This document shows, one piece after another, positions 36,270-44,933 of a DNA stretch of 64,000 bases. The position numbers and the translations under genes were made by a program. Source of the DNA: an uncultured Draconibacterium sp. (GTDB lineage Bacteria > Bacteroidota > Bacteroidia > Bacteroidales > Prolixibacteraceae). The notes under the pieces were generated by a model, which worked only from the letters and a program-made list of their open reading frames with translations, was not told where the DNA came from and searched no databases. Position 1 is the stretch's first letter. The number at the start of each line of letters is the position of its first letter. The stretch spans positions 1,488,001-1,552,000 of the forward strand of contig NZ_OY771649.1 of the NCBI RefSeq assembly GCF_963674925.1, read 5' to 3'.

Positions 36270-39200
36270 CTATAAACATTCGATTTGTACAGGCCCTAAA
36301 AGACCTGAAGAATGGGGTTTTTCGTCAACTTTAATATCGTCAATAACGTTCCATGTATACCTTTCGTCAGGCGAAAGGCCTTTATCGCGTATCATTCTGT
36401 TGCGCCAGAGGTTAACCACCTCAATTTCAAGTTTATTCTCTCCTTGTTTTACAAACTCAGAAATATTCAACCGATAAGGATGAATCCAAACTCCCCCGGC
36501 CAGCTTCCCATTTATTTTAAGCTCTGCCATAACAGCCACTTCTCCAAGGTTAATGAACAGGTCTTTCCCTTCGGGCAGTTCATTAATCGTGAAATTTGTT
36601 TCGTAAACTGCACGCCCCGAGTAATATTTAATCTCTTCTTTTTCCGAAACCGACCAATCTTTTAGCACCTCAAATGTTTGCTTCTCTTTTGGACCAATCT
36701 TTTTATTCAAAAAATCGACATCAAACGGACCGTCAATAGTTGCAAGCACTTCGGCTTCTGAGAAATTAGTTTGCTTTGCCGGCTGAATTACCGAATTGCC
36801 AGCATTGGTAAAGACCACGTACCAGCTTCTTTTTCCCTCAAGTTTTAAAGGAACGCGGGTTCTTCCATTTTTTACCGAATATTCCTGCAGTTGACGGATT
36901 TCTCCGGTCATTGCATCCCACAACTGGGGCTTTAATCCTTCTGTGCGAAACGATGGATTAATTTCAACTTCATCGTCGCTTTGGTTCGTGATGAAATAAA
37001 TCTCCATTCCCGGCATGGTTCTGTGCGTCCAAAGAACAGATGCATCAGTACAATCTACGTCTTTTTCAATTCCGACAATTTTAAATACCTGTTCCAGCGA
37101 GTAGCCATCAAATACTTTTCCTTGCCCATAGTTATTTTGCATCTTTCCTGCAGTATAGTAGCTTGCCCACAATTTGGCCGCCAGCCCGTTAAGCTCCTTG
37201 TCGCACCCGGGATAATTCTGTAAACTGGGCGATTTCTCAGGTTTCGGGCCAAGTACAACACCTCCTTCGGCAACCAATTCTTGTATTTTTGCAAGCACCT
37301 CCGGACGCATAGTTTTCAGCGGAGGAAGCACCATTACATTATAGCACATTCCGTCGGGCAACACAAATTTTCCATCTTTAACCGACAAGCGGTTTAAAAT
37401 TACCTCGGCATTAATATAATCGTAAGAATAGCCATCGGGAATTTCAGGTGTGCGAACGCCAGTCATTACCGGTGCATTTTCACCAATAAAATAGCATACA
37501 TCGGCAACGTATTTTCCCTGTTGCAACAAATGCTGGTTACGGCGCAAATAATCGAAGTAATAATTTGCCTGACCAAACCAGGTATTATGCCGGTTAAACT
37601 CGGTACTAAACCAAGCATTCATCCCGGGTTTCCGGCTATCATCGGGCTGGTGAATATACAGGTGCAGAATAAAATGGTTAATCCCCTCGGTAAACGACCA
37701 GTCGCCGCGCTTTTTAAGCTCTGCCGGATGGCGTAAATAAGCCTTGTTTGCTGCAGTAAATGCCTCGGCCGAAGTTCTTCCTTTTCCGTAAGCATGCGAC
37801 GTTGAAGAAGAAGCTTTACATTCGATATTTCCGAGTGCGCCTTCATTCCAGAATTCACCCGATATTAAATCCGATTGCCCTCCATACATCATAAATTCGG
37901 AAGGAAAACCCCAGTGTCCGTAATTTTCGAGCCAGATTTGCAGGTTATGTGTATTACTTGCCTTTTTTAATCCTCCAACGTATTCATAGGCCACATCATC
38001 GGCTACCGCACGGCGTAAATCCCACAGAAAGCGTTCCGACTCGTCAACGCTGCCCACAACGCGTCCGGAAAGCACGGGTAAGTATTTCACGGGATCGTAC
38101 CCATATTTTTCATAAAATTTAGCACCAAAACCATCGGTCCAGTTTTGAGACCCCATTTCATAACTGTCGGCAATTACATATTTAAATGCAGGTTTGCTTT
38201 CTTCGGGAATACGTTTTAGCAATTCGCCAATAAAATTATCGAAATGAACCTGCACCAACGCACTACTCATTTTATCTACCTCGTAACCCAATCCCTGCGG
38301 AGCTGTTGGATGGTTTTTTGCACCTGTAGGAGCCATTCCAATGCGCATTACAGTCCAGTTTCCTTCAGGAACATCCCAATCAAGCCTTCCCTCGTCATCA
38401 ACATTTTCAGAAATATCCAAAACTTCATTTATCGCCAATTTATTGTTTTCAATTTCATCCTGGGCAGCCCATTGGTAGCTGTACCAGTCGGGCGTTGGGG
38501 TTGGATACATTTTCCCCAGTTGTTTCTCGATATAATGGTCGATTACAGGAGTTTCCGAAATATTTATCTCAGAAAAACCAACAGTGGCCTGGCGTCCATC
38601 AAAATCAGAACATTTTAAAATGAACTTATCTGAAACAATATCCGGCAATGAAATGGCCAGTTTACCAAGAACTATGGGCCCCACTTTTTCAGCCAAATTA
38701 CTTCTATCAAATTTAAAAGTGCTTATCAACGCTGTCTTCCCTTTTACTTCGGCAAATAACTTGCACATACATTTTACCCTATCAGAAGGAGTAATTGTAA
38801 ACTGCCGGGCGGTTATTTTCTTTTTAAAATTAATTTCAAATTCTACTTCCGGCATCTCTTTCACATTCATTTCAACCGATGTTTGAAGACTGCCATCAAT
38901 AATATTTGGTATTTCACTCAAGGCAGGACGGGCAACAATTTTATTCACCAAATCAGCCATTTCAGCAGTTTCGCTATCAGCAAGTTTAAATGCCAGCGTA
39001 TGTGTATCCTGAAATTCTTCGGCGGGTTGAACCAATTGAACCTTTGTTTTACCGGGGCCGGTAATTTTTGTTTCGCTAAAGGTTAAATATCGCATTGCCA
39101 TTTGAGATTTTACCCACGGGCCACCCGACTGGCTCCAGCCGGGACAGTTAAATACACCTATATCAACGCCAATTCGATGGCCTTCGGTTACCGCATGTAC

Positions 39201-39515
39201 CATACATTCCCACCATTCGTCGGAAAACAAAGGAACTTTCCCGTCAACCCCTTCAGGATTGATATTGCCAATTAACGCTGCCCCAATACCGGCCTCTTTC
39301 ATTGCTTCCAAATCTTTGGTAATGCCTTCTTTCGAGATATCATCGTTTATCCAATACCAATAGCACCAAACGGTATTGTTATCAGAAGATGTTTGAAAGC
39401 CGGCAACAACAGAATCAAATTGCGACTGTTCAACTTTTGTTTTTTCGGAACAAGCCTGGCTTAGTAACGCTATAAACAACGTTACCACTATTAGTCTTCG
39501 GTGTCGTTTCATCAT
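36270..39515 (-). CDS. GH106 alpha-L-rhamnosidase
   Basis: This is a 1081-residue family GH106 protein, the first gene of the PUL. The lipobox LLSQAC (Cys22) marks a lipoprotein. The N-terminus of the catalytic barrel shows the family pattern: WCYWYWINDDISKEGITKDL, then LEAMKEAGIGAALIGNI, FSDEWWECMVHAVTEGHRIG and DIGVFNCPGWSQSGGPW. A central insert and the long ADSYEMGSQNWT segment follow. The C-terminal part is a GH2-like galactose-binding sandwich (about 950-1081, with YYSGRAVYETNF and LFINLGEVAVMAELKING). GH106 enzymes release alpha-L-rhamnose, often from branched sites. Paired with GH78 it strongly suggests rhamnose in the target polymer. The 795 bp upstream contain no gene with strong support. 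Confidence 0.94.
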   Translation of the reverse strand: MMKRHRRLIVVTLFIALLSQACSEKTKVEQSQFDSVVAGFQTSSDNNTVWCYWYWINDDISKEGITKDLEAMKEAGIGAALIGNINPEGVDGKVPLFSDEWWECMVHAVTEGHRIGVDIGVFNCPGWSQSGGPWVKSQMAMRYLTFSETKITGPGKTKVQLVQPAEEFQDTHTLAFKLADSETAEMADLVNKIVARPALSEIPNIIDGSLQTSVEMNVKEMPEVEFEINFKKKITARQFTITPSDRVKCMCKLFAEVKGKTALISTFKFDRSNLAEKVGPIVLGKLAISLPDIVSDKFILKCSDFDGRQATVGFSEINISETPVIDHYIEKQLGKMYPTPTPDWYSYQWAAQDEIENNKLAINEVLDISENVDDEGRLDWDVPEGNWTVMRIGMAPTGAKNHPTAPQGLGYEVDKMSSALVQVHFDNFIGELLKRIPEESKPAFKYVIADSYEMGSQNWTDGFGAKFYEKYGYDPVKYLPVLSGRVVGSVDESERFLWDLRRAVADDVAYEYVGGLKKASNTHNLQIWLENYGHWGFPSEFMMYGGQSDLISGEFWNEGALGNIECKASSSTSHAYGKGRTSAEAFTAANKAYLRHPAELKKRGDWSFTEGINHFILHLYIHQPDDSRKPGMNAWFSTEFNRHNTWFGQANYYFDYLRRNQHLLQQGKYVADVCYFIGENAPVMTGVRTPEIPDGYSYDYINAEVILNRLSVKDGKFVLPDGMCYNVMVLPPLKTMRPEVLAKIQELVAEGGVVLGPKPEKSPSLQNYPGCDKELNGLAAKLWASYYTAGKMQNNYGQGKVFDGYSLEQVFKIVGIEKDVDCTDASVLWTHRTMPGMEIYFITNQSDDEVEINPSFRTEGLKPQLWDAMTGEIRQLQEYSVKNGRTRVPLKLEGKRSWYVVFTNAGNSVIQPAKQTNFSEAEVLATIDGPFDVDFLNKKIGPKEKQTFEVLKDWSVSEKEEIKYYSGRAVYETNFTINELPEGKDLFINLGEVAVMAELKINGKLAGGVWIHPYRLNISEFVKQGENKLEIEVVNLWRNRMIRDKGLSPDERYTWNVIDDIKVDEKPHSSGLLGPVQIECL

Positions 39516-40310
39516 CTCTTTATTTTTTCTACTTAGGAAATTAATGCCAAAGAAATATAAATGGTTATGGAACTATTTCTTTTATTGATTCAAAGTTTTT
39601 TGATTTTGTTCCAAACAAAGGCAGTAGACTAAACCACTTCACGTAATACCCTAATTTTCAATCCTAAGCGAATCAGTTTTAAATACAAAATAGTGGTAAA
39701 CTGTTATCTCAAAACAGTTTTCAGAATCAATCCACATACCTTGAGGTAGAATATTTTCATTAGATTATTCCCCTTAATTATATCAGGCGCCTATTATGAC
39801 CGGAAGAAGAATTGAATAAATTATTGTAAGGTTTACTTTTAACCAATTAACTTGTATTGGCGTACTTTTCATACTTATCGAACGTATTCTCACAATTAAA
39901 AACATGTAAGCATTGGTAATGAAAAATACAATATTGATGATATCATCTAATATACTTCCTAACAAAAAATATACATATTGAACTTCCATTATATCTCACC
40001 CCAAAATTTGATATACTGACAGCAATATCATAGAATAGCCCCATTATTTAGATTTTATACTGCACAAACCTAAACGGTCAAATCAATTCTAATCACAACT
40101 TTCTTCATCTAAATCCAATGCACATCATAGAACTATAAAACAATTCAAAACATTTATGCTAAAACTTTAAAGAACTATATTTAGAACACTTTGCTTTAAC
40201 TACCAATTTAAACTATTTTTATACCAAGAAAGAAAAGTTCTTTAAATGTGAACTAAACGGTGACCCGTAAAAAACAGACCGCAGTAAATCACTGATATAA
40301 AGGCATTAAT
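39516..40310. other. AT-rich spacer at the PUL/accessory boundary
   Basis: This spacer of about 800 bp lies upstream of GH106 and should contain the PUL's first promoter. No convincing Bacteroidota -33/-7 pair was found. It contains one weak small-protein candidate (39783-39989). It ends at the tRNA remnant at 40311. No integrase or transposase gene is visible. Confidence 0.5.
39783..39989 (-). CDS. Possible small membrane protein
   Basis: This is a 68-residue frame with an ATG start and two hydrophobic stretches (about 3-35 and 51-67) around a short charged loop with KSTPIQVNWLK. I do not recognise it. It lies in very AT-rich DNA, where hydrophobic frames arise by chance, and it has no visible ribosome site. 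It would be a candidate only if homologues are conserved in the same place. Confidence 0.25.
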   Translation of the reverse strand: MEVQYVYFLLGSILDDIINIVFFITNAYMFLIVRIRSISMKSTPIQVNWLKVNLTIIYSILLPVIIGA

Positions 40311-40342
40311 GGGACCAGGTTCGAATCCTGGTATCCCGACCA
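40311..40342 (+). tRNA. Truncated tRNA 3' end (T-arm, acceptor 3' strand, CCA)
   Basis: The sequence carries a complete T-arm: stem CCAGG (40315-40319), loop TTCGAAT (40320-40326), stem CCTGG (40327-40331). The acceptor 3' strand TATCCCG (40332-40338), discriminator A and encoded CCA (40340-40342) follow. Nothing upstream supplies a matching acceptor 5' strand, D-arm or anticodon arm, so this is a fragment and not a working tRNA. Such 3' fragments are the classic leftover of site-specific integration into a tRNA gene. Because the fragment keeps its downstream terminator, the inserted DNA would lie on its 5' side, toward the PUL. The isotype cannot be determined from this part. Confidence 0.8.
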
Positions 40343-40351
40343 TTGAAAATC

Positions 40352-40385
40352 AAGGAGTTAAACGAAAGTTTAGCTCCTTTTTTTT
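40352..40385 (+). terminator. Intrinsic terminator after the tRNA remnant
   Basis: The 12-bp stem is AAGGAGTTAAAC (40352-40363) with GTTTAGCTCCTT (40368-40379), with one G-T wobble. It has a GAAA loop and a run of eight T residues (40378-40385). It lies 10 bp after the CCA end and looks like the original terminator of the parent tRNA gene, retained with the 3' fragment. Confidence 0.85.
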
Positions 40386-40589
40386 GTGGTTATAAATAAT
40401 AACTCCACAATTTCTACTGAAACGTTCAGACCACTGCTGTTTAACACCAACTTATTTTACTTCATCCTATCATTGGAAAAACCAGGTAGATCAAAGCCGT
40501 TACTGAAAACAATAACCTACAAAATTAATAGCCTTAATTTCCATTTATGCCATAATCCTGTCAGATTATTATCCTTTAATCGAGCTAAG

Positions 40590-41228
40590 CTAAAAGATCC
40601 CCATCGCCCCCATTTGTACATTTACTTGTTCGTCAATTTGCCGCTGTTCATACATCGATTGAAATGGATTCCCAAAAGCAAATCCACTTGAAAAAATATT
40701 CTGATAAACCTGATTAAATACCTGGTTAACCATATTGCTACCAATTGTCATCTGAACACGCTGTTCCAGAGCACTGGCAATTTCGTTTCCTAATAATACC
40801 CGAACAAAATTATTAAACTCTGTCAAATCGGTTTTCATAAGTGGTCTGCCATACATTTCTTTACAGTAATCTGACAAAGTTTGTAATAAATAGTTAGACG
40901 CATACGCATCATCAGTAATCCCTAAAAGTCCCAGATTATCAGGCAATAGGTCTTGTTCAAGTTTCCAGTACTGATCCAATTCCCGAAGCATTTGAGACAT
41001 TTCATTCTGAATCCCAAACCGTTGAGCAGCTTTTTCACCTTCTTCCAGTAAGGAAGGCACTGCAACGGCATAAGCAATAACAAGATTAGTAGTTTCGGTA
41101 GCCTGTTGATCCGACATGTTTCTACCATTTTTTCGAGCAAATTCTTTGGTTAAATTCGCAAAAGAATGTGTCGCTTTTTCATCCTTAATCGCTTTTTCAA
41201 TAATTTTTCGGATCGCTTTAGTATTCAT
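40590..41228 (-). CDS. CHAT-cassette gene 3: cytosolic protein with DUF1232-like motif
   Basis: This is a 212-residue protein of no family I can name with certainty, without leader or transmembrane helix. The N-terminus (1-60) is charged and helical. Around 95-125 the stretch DLLPDNLGLLGITDDAYA resembles the D-x-x-P-D-x-x-x-x-L-G-x-x-D-D core of DUF1232/YkvA proteins. The C-terminal 60 residues are rich in Gln, Asn, Met, Phe and Gly (NQVFNQVYQNIFSSGFAFG) and could be an oligomerisation segment or a protease target (inference). It starts 4 bp after the preceding membrane-protein gene, as the last gene of the three-gene operon with the CHAT protease. Confidence 0.85.
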   Translation of the reverse strand: MNTKAIRKIIEKAIKDEKATHSFANLTKEFARKNGRNMSDQQATETTNLVIAYAVAVPSLLEEGEKAAQRFGIQNEMSQMLRELDQYWKLEQDLLPDNLGLLGITDDAYASNYLLQTLSDYCKEMYGRPLMKTDLTEFNNFVRVLLGNEIASALEQRVQMTIGSNMVNQVFNQVYQNIFSSGFAFGNPFQSMYEQRQIDEQVNVQMGAMGIF

Positions 41229-41232
41229 GGTT

Positions 41233-41748
41233 TTATGATTTAATTTTTGAATAAATATGTTGTATAGTTTCAGGAACTTTTCCCATCACAGCTTTAACTA
41301 TTTCCACAGCATTATCACTGATATTTGAAGAAGAGTAGCTAATAGACGTTTTACCATCTTTCACCTCAACTTTTAAAGAGGTTGACACGATAGTAACCAA
41401 TAATACTGCTCCAAACGCCAGAATAGTTCCCGCTGCCATTGCCTTTATTGGATTCGAATCCATATACTCTTCTAAAAGTGGAGCAAGGATTTCATCTTCG
41501 GCCCACAGTTGCAACTGCTCTTTTGCCACCGGAAGTACTTCATTTGCCTCTATTCGGGTTTCCAGATCCTCAAGATTTGCTTTCAGCAAATTATCAAGTT
41601 CGGTCTCTCTTTTAAGTTCTTCAGGAAGATCTTCTAAAATTTCTAATGGATCATTCGTTAACCTGCTCATTACAAAATTCAGGAATCCATGATACAGAGC
41701 TAACTGTTCATTATCCGTAAGTTCGTTAATTCTTTTTATTGTTTCCAT
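41233..41748 (-). CDS. CHAT-cassette gene 2: single-pass membrane protein
   Basis: This is a 171-residue protein of unknown family. The first 100 residues are strongly acidic and helical with a predicted coiled-coil feel (LPEELKRETELDNLLKANLE). One transmembrane helix spans about 103-124 (AMAAGTILAFGAVLLVTIVS). A tail of about 45 residues (KVEVKDGKTSISYSSSNISD and onward) follows. There is no signal peptide. It is encoded between the CHAT protease (23 bp upstream) and the DUF1232-like protein (4 bp downstream). A membrane partner next to a caspase-like protease could be a cleavage substrate or a pore-forming/abortive effector; this is inference only. An anchor or scaffold is the plainer alternative. 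Confidence 0.85.
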   Translation of the reverse strand: METIKRINELTDNEQLALYHGFLNFVMSRLTNDPLEILEDLPEELKRETELDNLLKANLEDLETRIEANEVLPVAKEQLQLWAEDEILAPLLEEYMDSNPIKAMAAGTILAFGAVLLVTIVSTSLKVEVKDGKTSISYSSSNISDNAVEIVKAVMGKVPETIQHIYSKIKS

Positions 41749-41771
41749 TGATGTTATTTTTTGGATTAATA

Positions 41772-44195
41772 TTATCGCCAGTCACCAACAAGGCCGAAAC
41801 CGGCCCAAAAATACTCGTCAGGAAGATCGGTGCTGTTTGTTTGTGCTTTAAGCGTTAAGAGCGCCTTTTGTAAGGCAACTCGTTTGGTATAACCTTTTTT
41901 CAACCAGCCATCATAAAAATATTTAAATGTCTCATTGGCATTTCCAACATCTACATTCCAGAATGAAGTAAGCATCGATGAAGCACCAAGCTGAAAAAAG
42001 GCCCATTCAAGACCAAGTGCATCACCGCCGATCCCCTCGCGGGCATAACCACCAACACATGCCTGCATCGATACATGTGTGTTATCCAATCGTAACGAAG
42101 TCTGCAATAAACGCTCAGGACTCAATAAATGAAGCCCCTCATCTTTGTATGCATAATCCGGATCATGCAAATGCAATTGTGGTAATTGATTCTCAGAGGC
42201 CAGCAGTAATCCTGAATTATCAAATGGATTCAGCGTTGCTGCAAAAACACCATGTGTAGAAAAATGAACCAGATCATGCTGCTCGATCGCTGAGAAAAGC
42301 GTATCCTGGTCTGCAAGTTTTTGATGCAAAGGCTTAAAACGAGTGAATGAATATTCCTTAAGAAGAATACTACTCGCCTGAAATTTTTCACAGTCCGATA
42401 CCTTCGCCCCTTCCTCCGAAGAAGTAACAGCAACACTCAAACAACTTTTAGGAATATGTGACGGCTTTGAGAGCAGATGTACCAAATGTCCTGCGTTATG
42501 AATCCTCGATACAGTAAAAAGTTCCGGCAGAGGCCTTCCTTTAATAGTTAAATAATGAAGTGGAAACAGATACAGTAAATGATCAGATGAGTAGCAAATA
42601 TGGTCTCCTTCCTCAATTTTCCCGTTATCAATCAAACGCTCCAGTAATTCAACAAGCGGATGTAGAGATTTTACAATATCCGTCCTCACCAATCCCACTC
42701 TCCATTGTTGTGGATTATACAATCCCCGCTCATACCATTTTTCAAGATCAGCCTTACCAATACTTACTTTATCACAATAAACCCGACCGTCTTTTGTACA
42801 TAGCGCAATATAGCTGCCGTCATCATCCACATGATAAGTTATATAGTTCGTTTGCTCGCGTTGTAAGATGGGAACCAGTTTTTCACGTACATTATAAATA
42901 GTAAAATCACGTATCTCAAGACCCGAGGTTTGTTCCAGAACATCAACAATTACCCTCCCCTTCGATCCTTCTATGGCATCAAAAACTTCTTCAAATCGGT
43001 TAGCTTTATAAAGATGTTCGACCAGGGCATAAAACAAATAAGGATATTTTTGGAATACCCCGCCTCTTTCTCTGGGATTCGAAATTCCTTCCCTGATCTT
43101 TTCCATATTCTTCCGCAGTAACAAAAGGAAGTCAGCCGCGTCTGAAGATTCCCCCAGTCGACTGCAACATAAATACAACGAGTAATAAGCATCATTTAGA
43201 AGATCTGGACTCTTCAACTGATTCGCCTCAATTAATGCCTCTTCGAGGATATTTTTGGAATTTAGGATTTGTTCACGTGTTGGTGTCTGATCAACAAAAA
43301 TCCTGGAAGCCCCTCTAATCTTTTGCCGAACCGAGATATCATTTAGCTCATTATTACCCCTGGTAATAAAATTTTCTCCTCTCTTTAGAATATCATCCAG
43401 CATCTCCTGACCCTCTTTGGTGTTAGGATCAATATGCGGACGATCCTTTAATCCATCGGCAAGGTCTGAGTCCATGCCAAAACCCTTAAGCATCTGTCCA
43501 AATGCATCTAAAATCGAATCATTAGACTCAGCCTGACTCTGATTTGCACGATTTTTTCGTTCCACTTTAGATTCATCGAGTCCTCCCGCATCTCTTTTTA
43601 TATCTTTGAGAAGTCCCCTCAATCTATTCAATTCAATATCCGACGACCAGTTTCCCTCTATTCTTTCAGGGTGATCAAATGCCAGGCTCCAGGCTTCATC
43701 GATTCTGTTTAATTGTAACAAAACACTTACATACGCAACCAACAACGTTTTAAGGTTATTCAAAAATGCTTGTTGATCATTTAAAGGTAAAGACTCAAAA
43801 TTCTTTTCATAATACTCAAAGTAAGGCAACTCTTCCTCAATAAATTTAGAAGCTTCCTCCAGTTGGCTAAGATTCAACTGAGCATTCACAAGGTTCGTTG
43901 CATAGCCGGTAACGGTCATTAAGAGCAAATCCGGATAGGCACCCGACTCATAAAGCTCCTTTCCATAGTCATACAATGCCCGCCCCAAAACAACACCTGT
44001 TTTACAATTCGCTCCATGACAATAAGCAGTCAATAGACTGCCAAAGGCCAATAGAGTCATTATTGGATTAGTGGAATACAACATCCCTTCGGCTGCACTT
44101 TTCATGGAATCTTCAGGTAAGTCATTAAGCAGAGCGATTCGTTCAGCAGGTGTACCTTCCCGAACAATCTGGGAGACAGTAGTTAATTCAATCAT
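41772..44195 (-). CDS. CHAT-cassette gene 1: CHAT caspase-like protease with helical-repeat N-terminus
   Basis: This is an 807-residue cytoplasmic protein. Residues about 1-470 are alpha-helical and TPR-like, with repeated Leu/Tyr-rich helix pairs, a linker of about 80 polar residues near 215-290 and a TPR-like stretch near 310-440. Residues about 480-805 form a CHAT (caspase HetF-associated with TPR) domain. The dyad is visible: His648 in VHFSTHGVF and Cys713 in MQACVGGYA, followed by GDALGLEWAFFQLGASSML and the FWNVD motif. CHAT proteases act in bacterial immunity (for example the TPR-CHAT partner of type III-E CRISPR effectors and caspase-gasdermin operons) and in other proteolytic switches. 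No CRISPR array, Cas gene or gasdermin is visible here. The gene leads the operon. Confidence 0.93.
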   Translation of the reverse strand: MIELTTVSQIVREGTPAERIALLNDLPEDSMKSAAEGMLYSTNPIMTLLAFGSLLTAYCHGANCKTGVVLGRALYDYGKELYESGAYPDLLLMTVTGYATNLVNAQLNLSQLEEASKFIEEELPYFEYYEKNFESLPLNDQQAFLNNLKTLLVAYVSVLLQLNRIDEAWSLAFDHPERIEGNWSSDIELNRLRGLLKDIKRDAGGLDESKVERKNRANQSQAESNDSILDAFGQMLKGFGMDSDLADGLKDRPHIDPNTKEGQEMLDDILKRGENFITRGNNELNDISVRQKIRGASRIFVDQTPTREQILNSKNILEEALIEANQLKSPDLLNDAYYSLYLCCSRLGESSDAADFLLLLRKNMEKIREGISNPRERGGVFQKYPYLFYALVEHLYKANRFEEVFDAIEGSKGRVIVDVLEQTSGLEIRDFTIYNVREKLVPILQREQTNYITYHVDDDGSYIALCTKDGRVYCDKVSIGKADLEKWYERGLYNPQQWRVGLVRTDIVKSLHPLVELLERLIDNGKIEEGDHICYSSDHLLYLFPLHYLTIKGRPLPELFTVSRIHNAGHLVHLLSKPSHIPKSCLSVAVTSSEEGAKVSDCEKFQASSILLKEYSFTRFKPLHQKLADQDTLFSAIEQHDLVHFSTHGVFAATLNPFDNSGLLLASENQLPQLHLHDPDYAYKDEGLHLLSPERLLQTSLRLDNTHVSMQACVGGYAREGIGGDALGLEWAFFQLGASSMLTSFWNVDVGNANETFKYFYDGWLKKGYTKRVALQKALLTLKAQTNSTDLPDEYFWAGFGLVGDWR

Positions 44196-44933
44196 TGTTG
44201 TGATTTAATGGTTATAGATGATAGAGTAACAAAGTATAACAGATCAGTAATTTTGAGTATTCTGGTAGCAATCTGTTAATTCTGTAGCACGATAAAAGCT
44301 TGCGCCTTATGTTAGGTCCATATACAAAAATACAACTTACCAAACTGAAAGTCAATTTATTATGACAAACAACCTATAAAAGCAAAGTTGCAGAATAATA
44401 AACTGGCACTAACTAACAGCCAGATTTTTTAGTTCCATTAACTTGAGAATATGTTATTAGTGACACTTCATCAGCAAATTGATAAATCAAAAGTCAACAC
44501 TAGTTTTGAAGGTATAATTTGGTCTATATTTCATATAAACGGAGACCAGATTATTCTGATCCTTTCTCCTTAAATAACTTCTCAATCTTTTCATTCAACT
44601 TATCCACCTTTGCAATACGCTCATCATCATTATCGCTTATCATGGCATCAACAAAAATGGAATTAAACAACGAAAGAACAAGAATATCTCCGAATATCAA
44701 TATTCAATAAAAGACAGGTAATTAATTACTTGTTCCCATGTCCGGGGTGCTCAAAGATTTGGATCACAAGGGAGTCAAAAATTGCACTTGATTTATGTTA
44801 ACGACTAAAGCAGTCTTTATTCAATTTGAACAAAAGTAGGTATTCAGATGTTTTTATCTCATTAATGACTAACGACTTAGCTTTACATCTAAATAACTTT
44901 ATCAGAATATCTCACATTATTTACTAATCAAAA
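44196..44933. other. Spacer between CHAT cassette and divergent gene
   Basis: This spacer of about 740 bp is AT-rich. It must hold the promoters for the CHAT operon (minus) and the secreted protein gene (plus). A TATACTTTG element near 44230-44238 on the minus strand is close to the Bacteroidota -7 consensus but has an extra base. The middle contains a coding remnant at 44551-44700. I see no mobility gene. Confidence 0.4.
44551..44700 (-). pseudogene. Fragment resembling the C-terminus of a voltage-gated-type ion channel
   Basis: A minus-strand frame of 49 codons ends in TAA. Its translation runs from a hydrophobic end of an S6-like helix (DILVLSLFNSIFVDAMI) into a charged coiled coil (DERIAKVDKLNEKIEKLFKEKG). 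That layout matches the C-terminal tail of bacterial Ion_trans sodium/potassium channels (consensus like NLLIAIIVDAM followed by a coiled coil). Upstream the frame meets TGA at once and no ATG is present, so only the tail of a gene remains. The match is by pattern only. A chance frame is possible. Confidence 0.35.

Noticed and set aside
1..39515. Firm call of an ulvan PUL from rhamnosidases and an iduronate-type sulfatase
   Set aside because: No ulvan lyase or GH105 is visible, and alpha-galactosidases are not a mark of ulvan. The backbone stays open.
40311..40342. Calling a working tRNA
   Set aside because: No acceptor 5' strand, D-arm or anticodon arm could be found upstream that pairs with TATCCCG.
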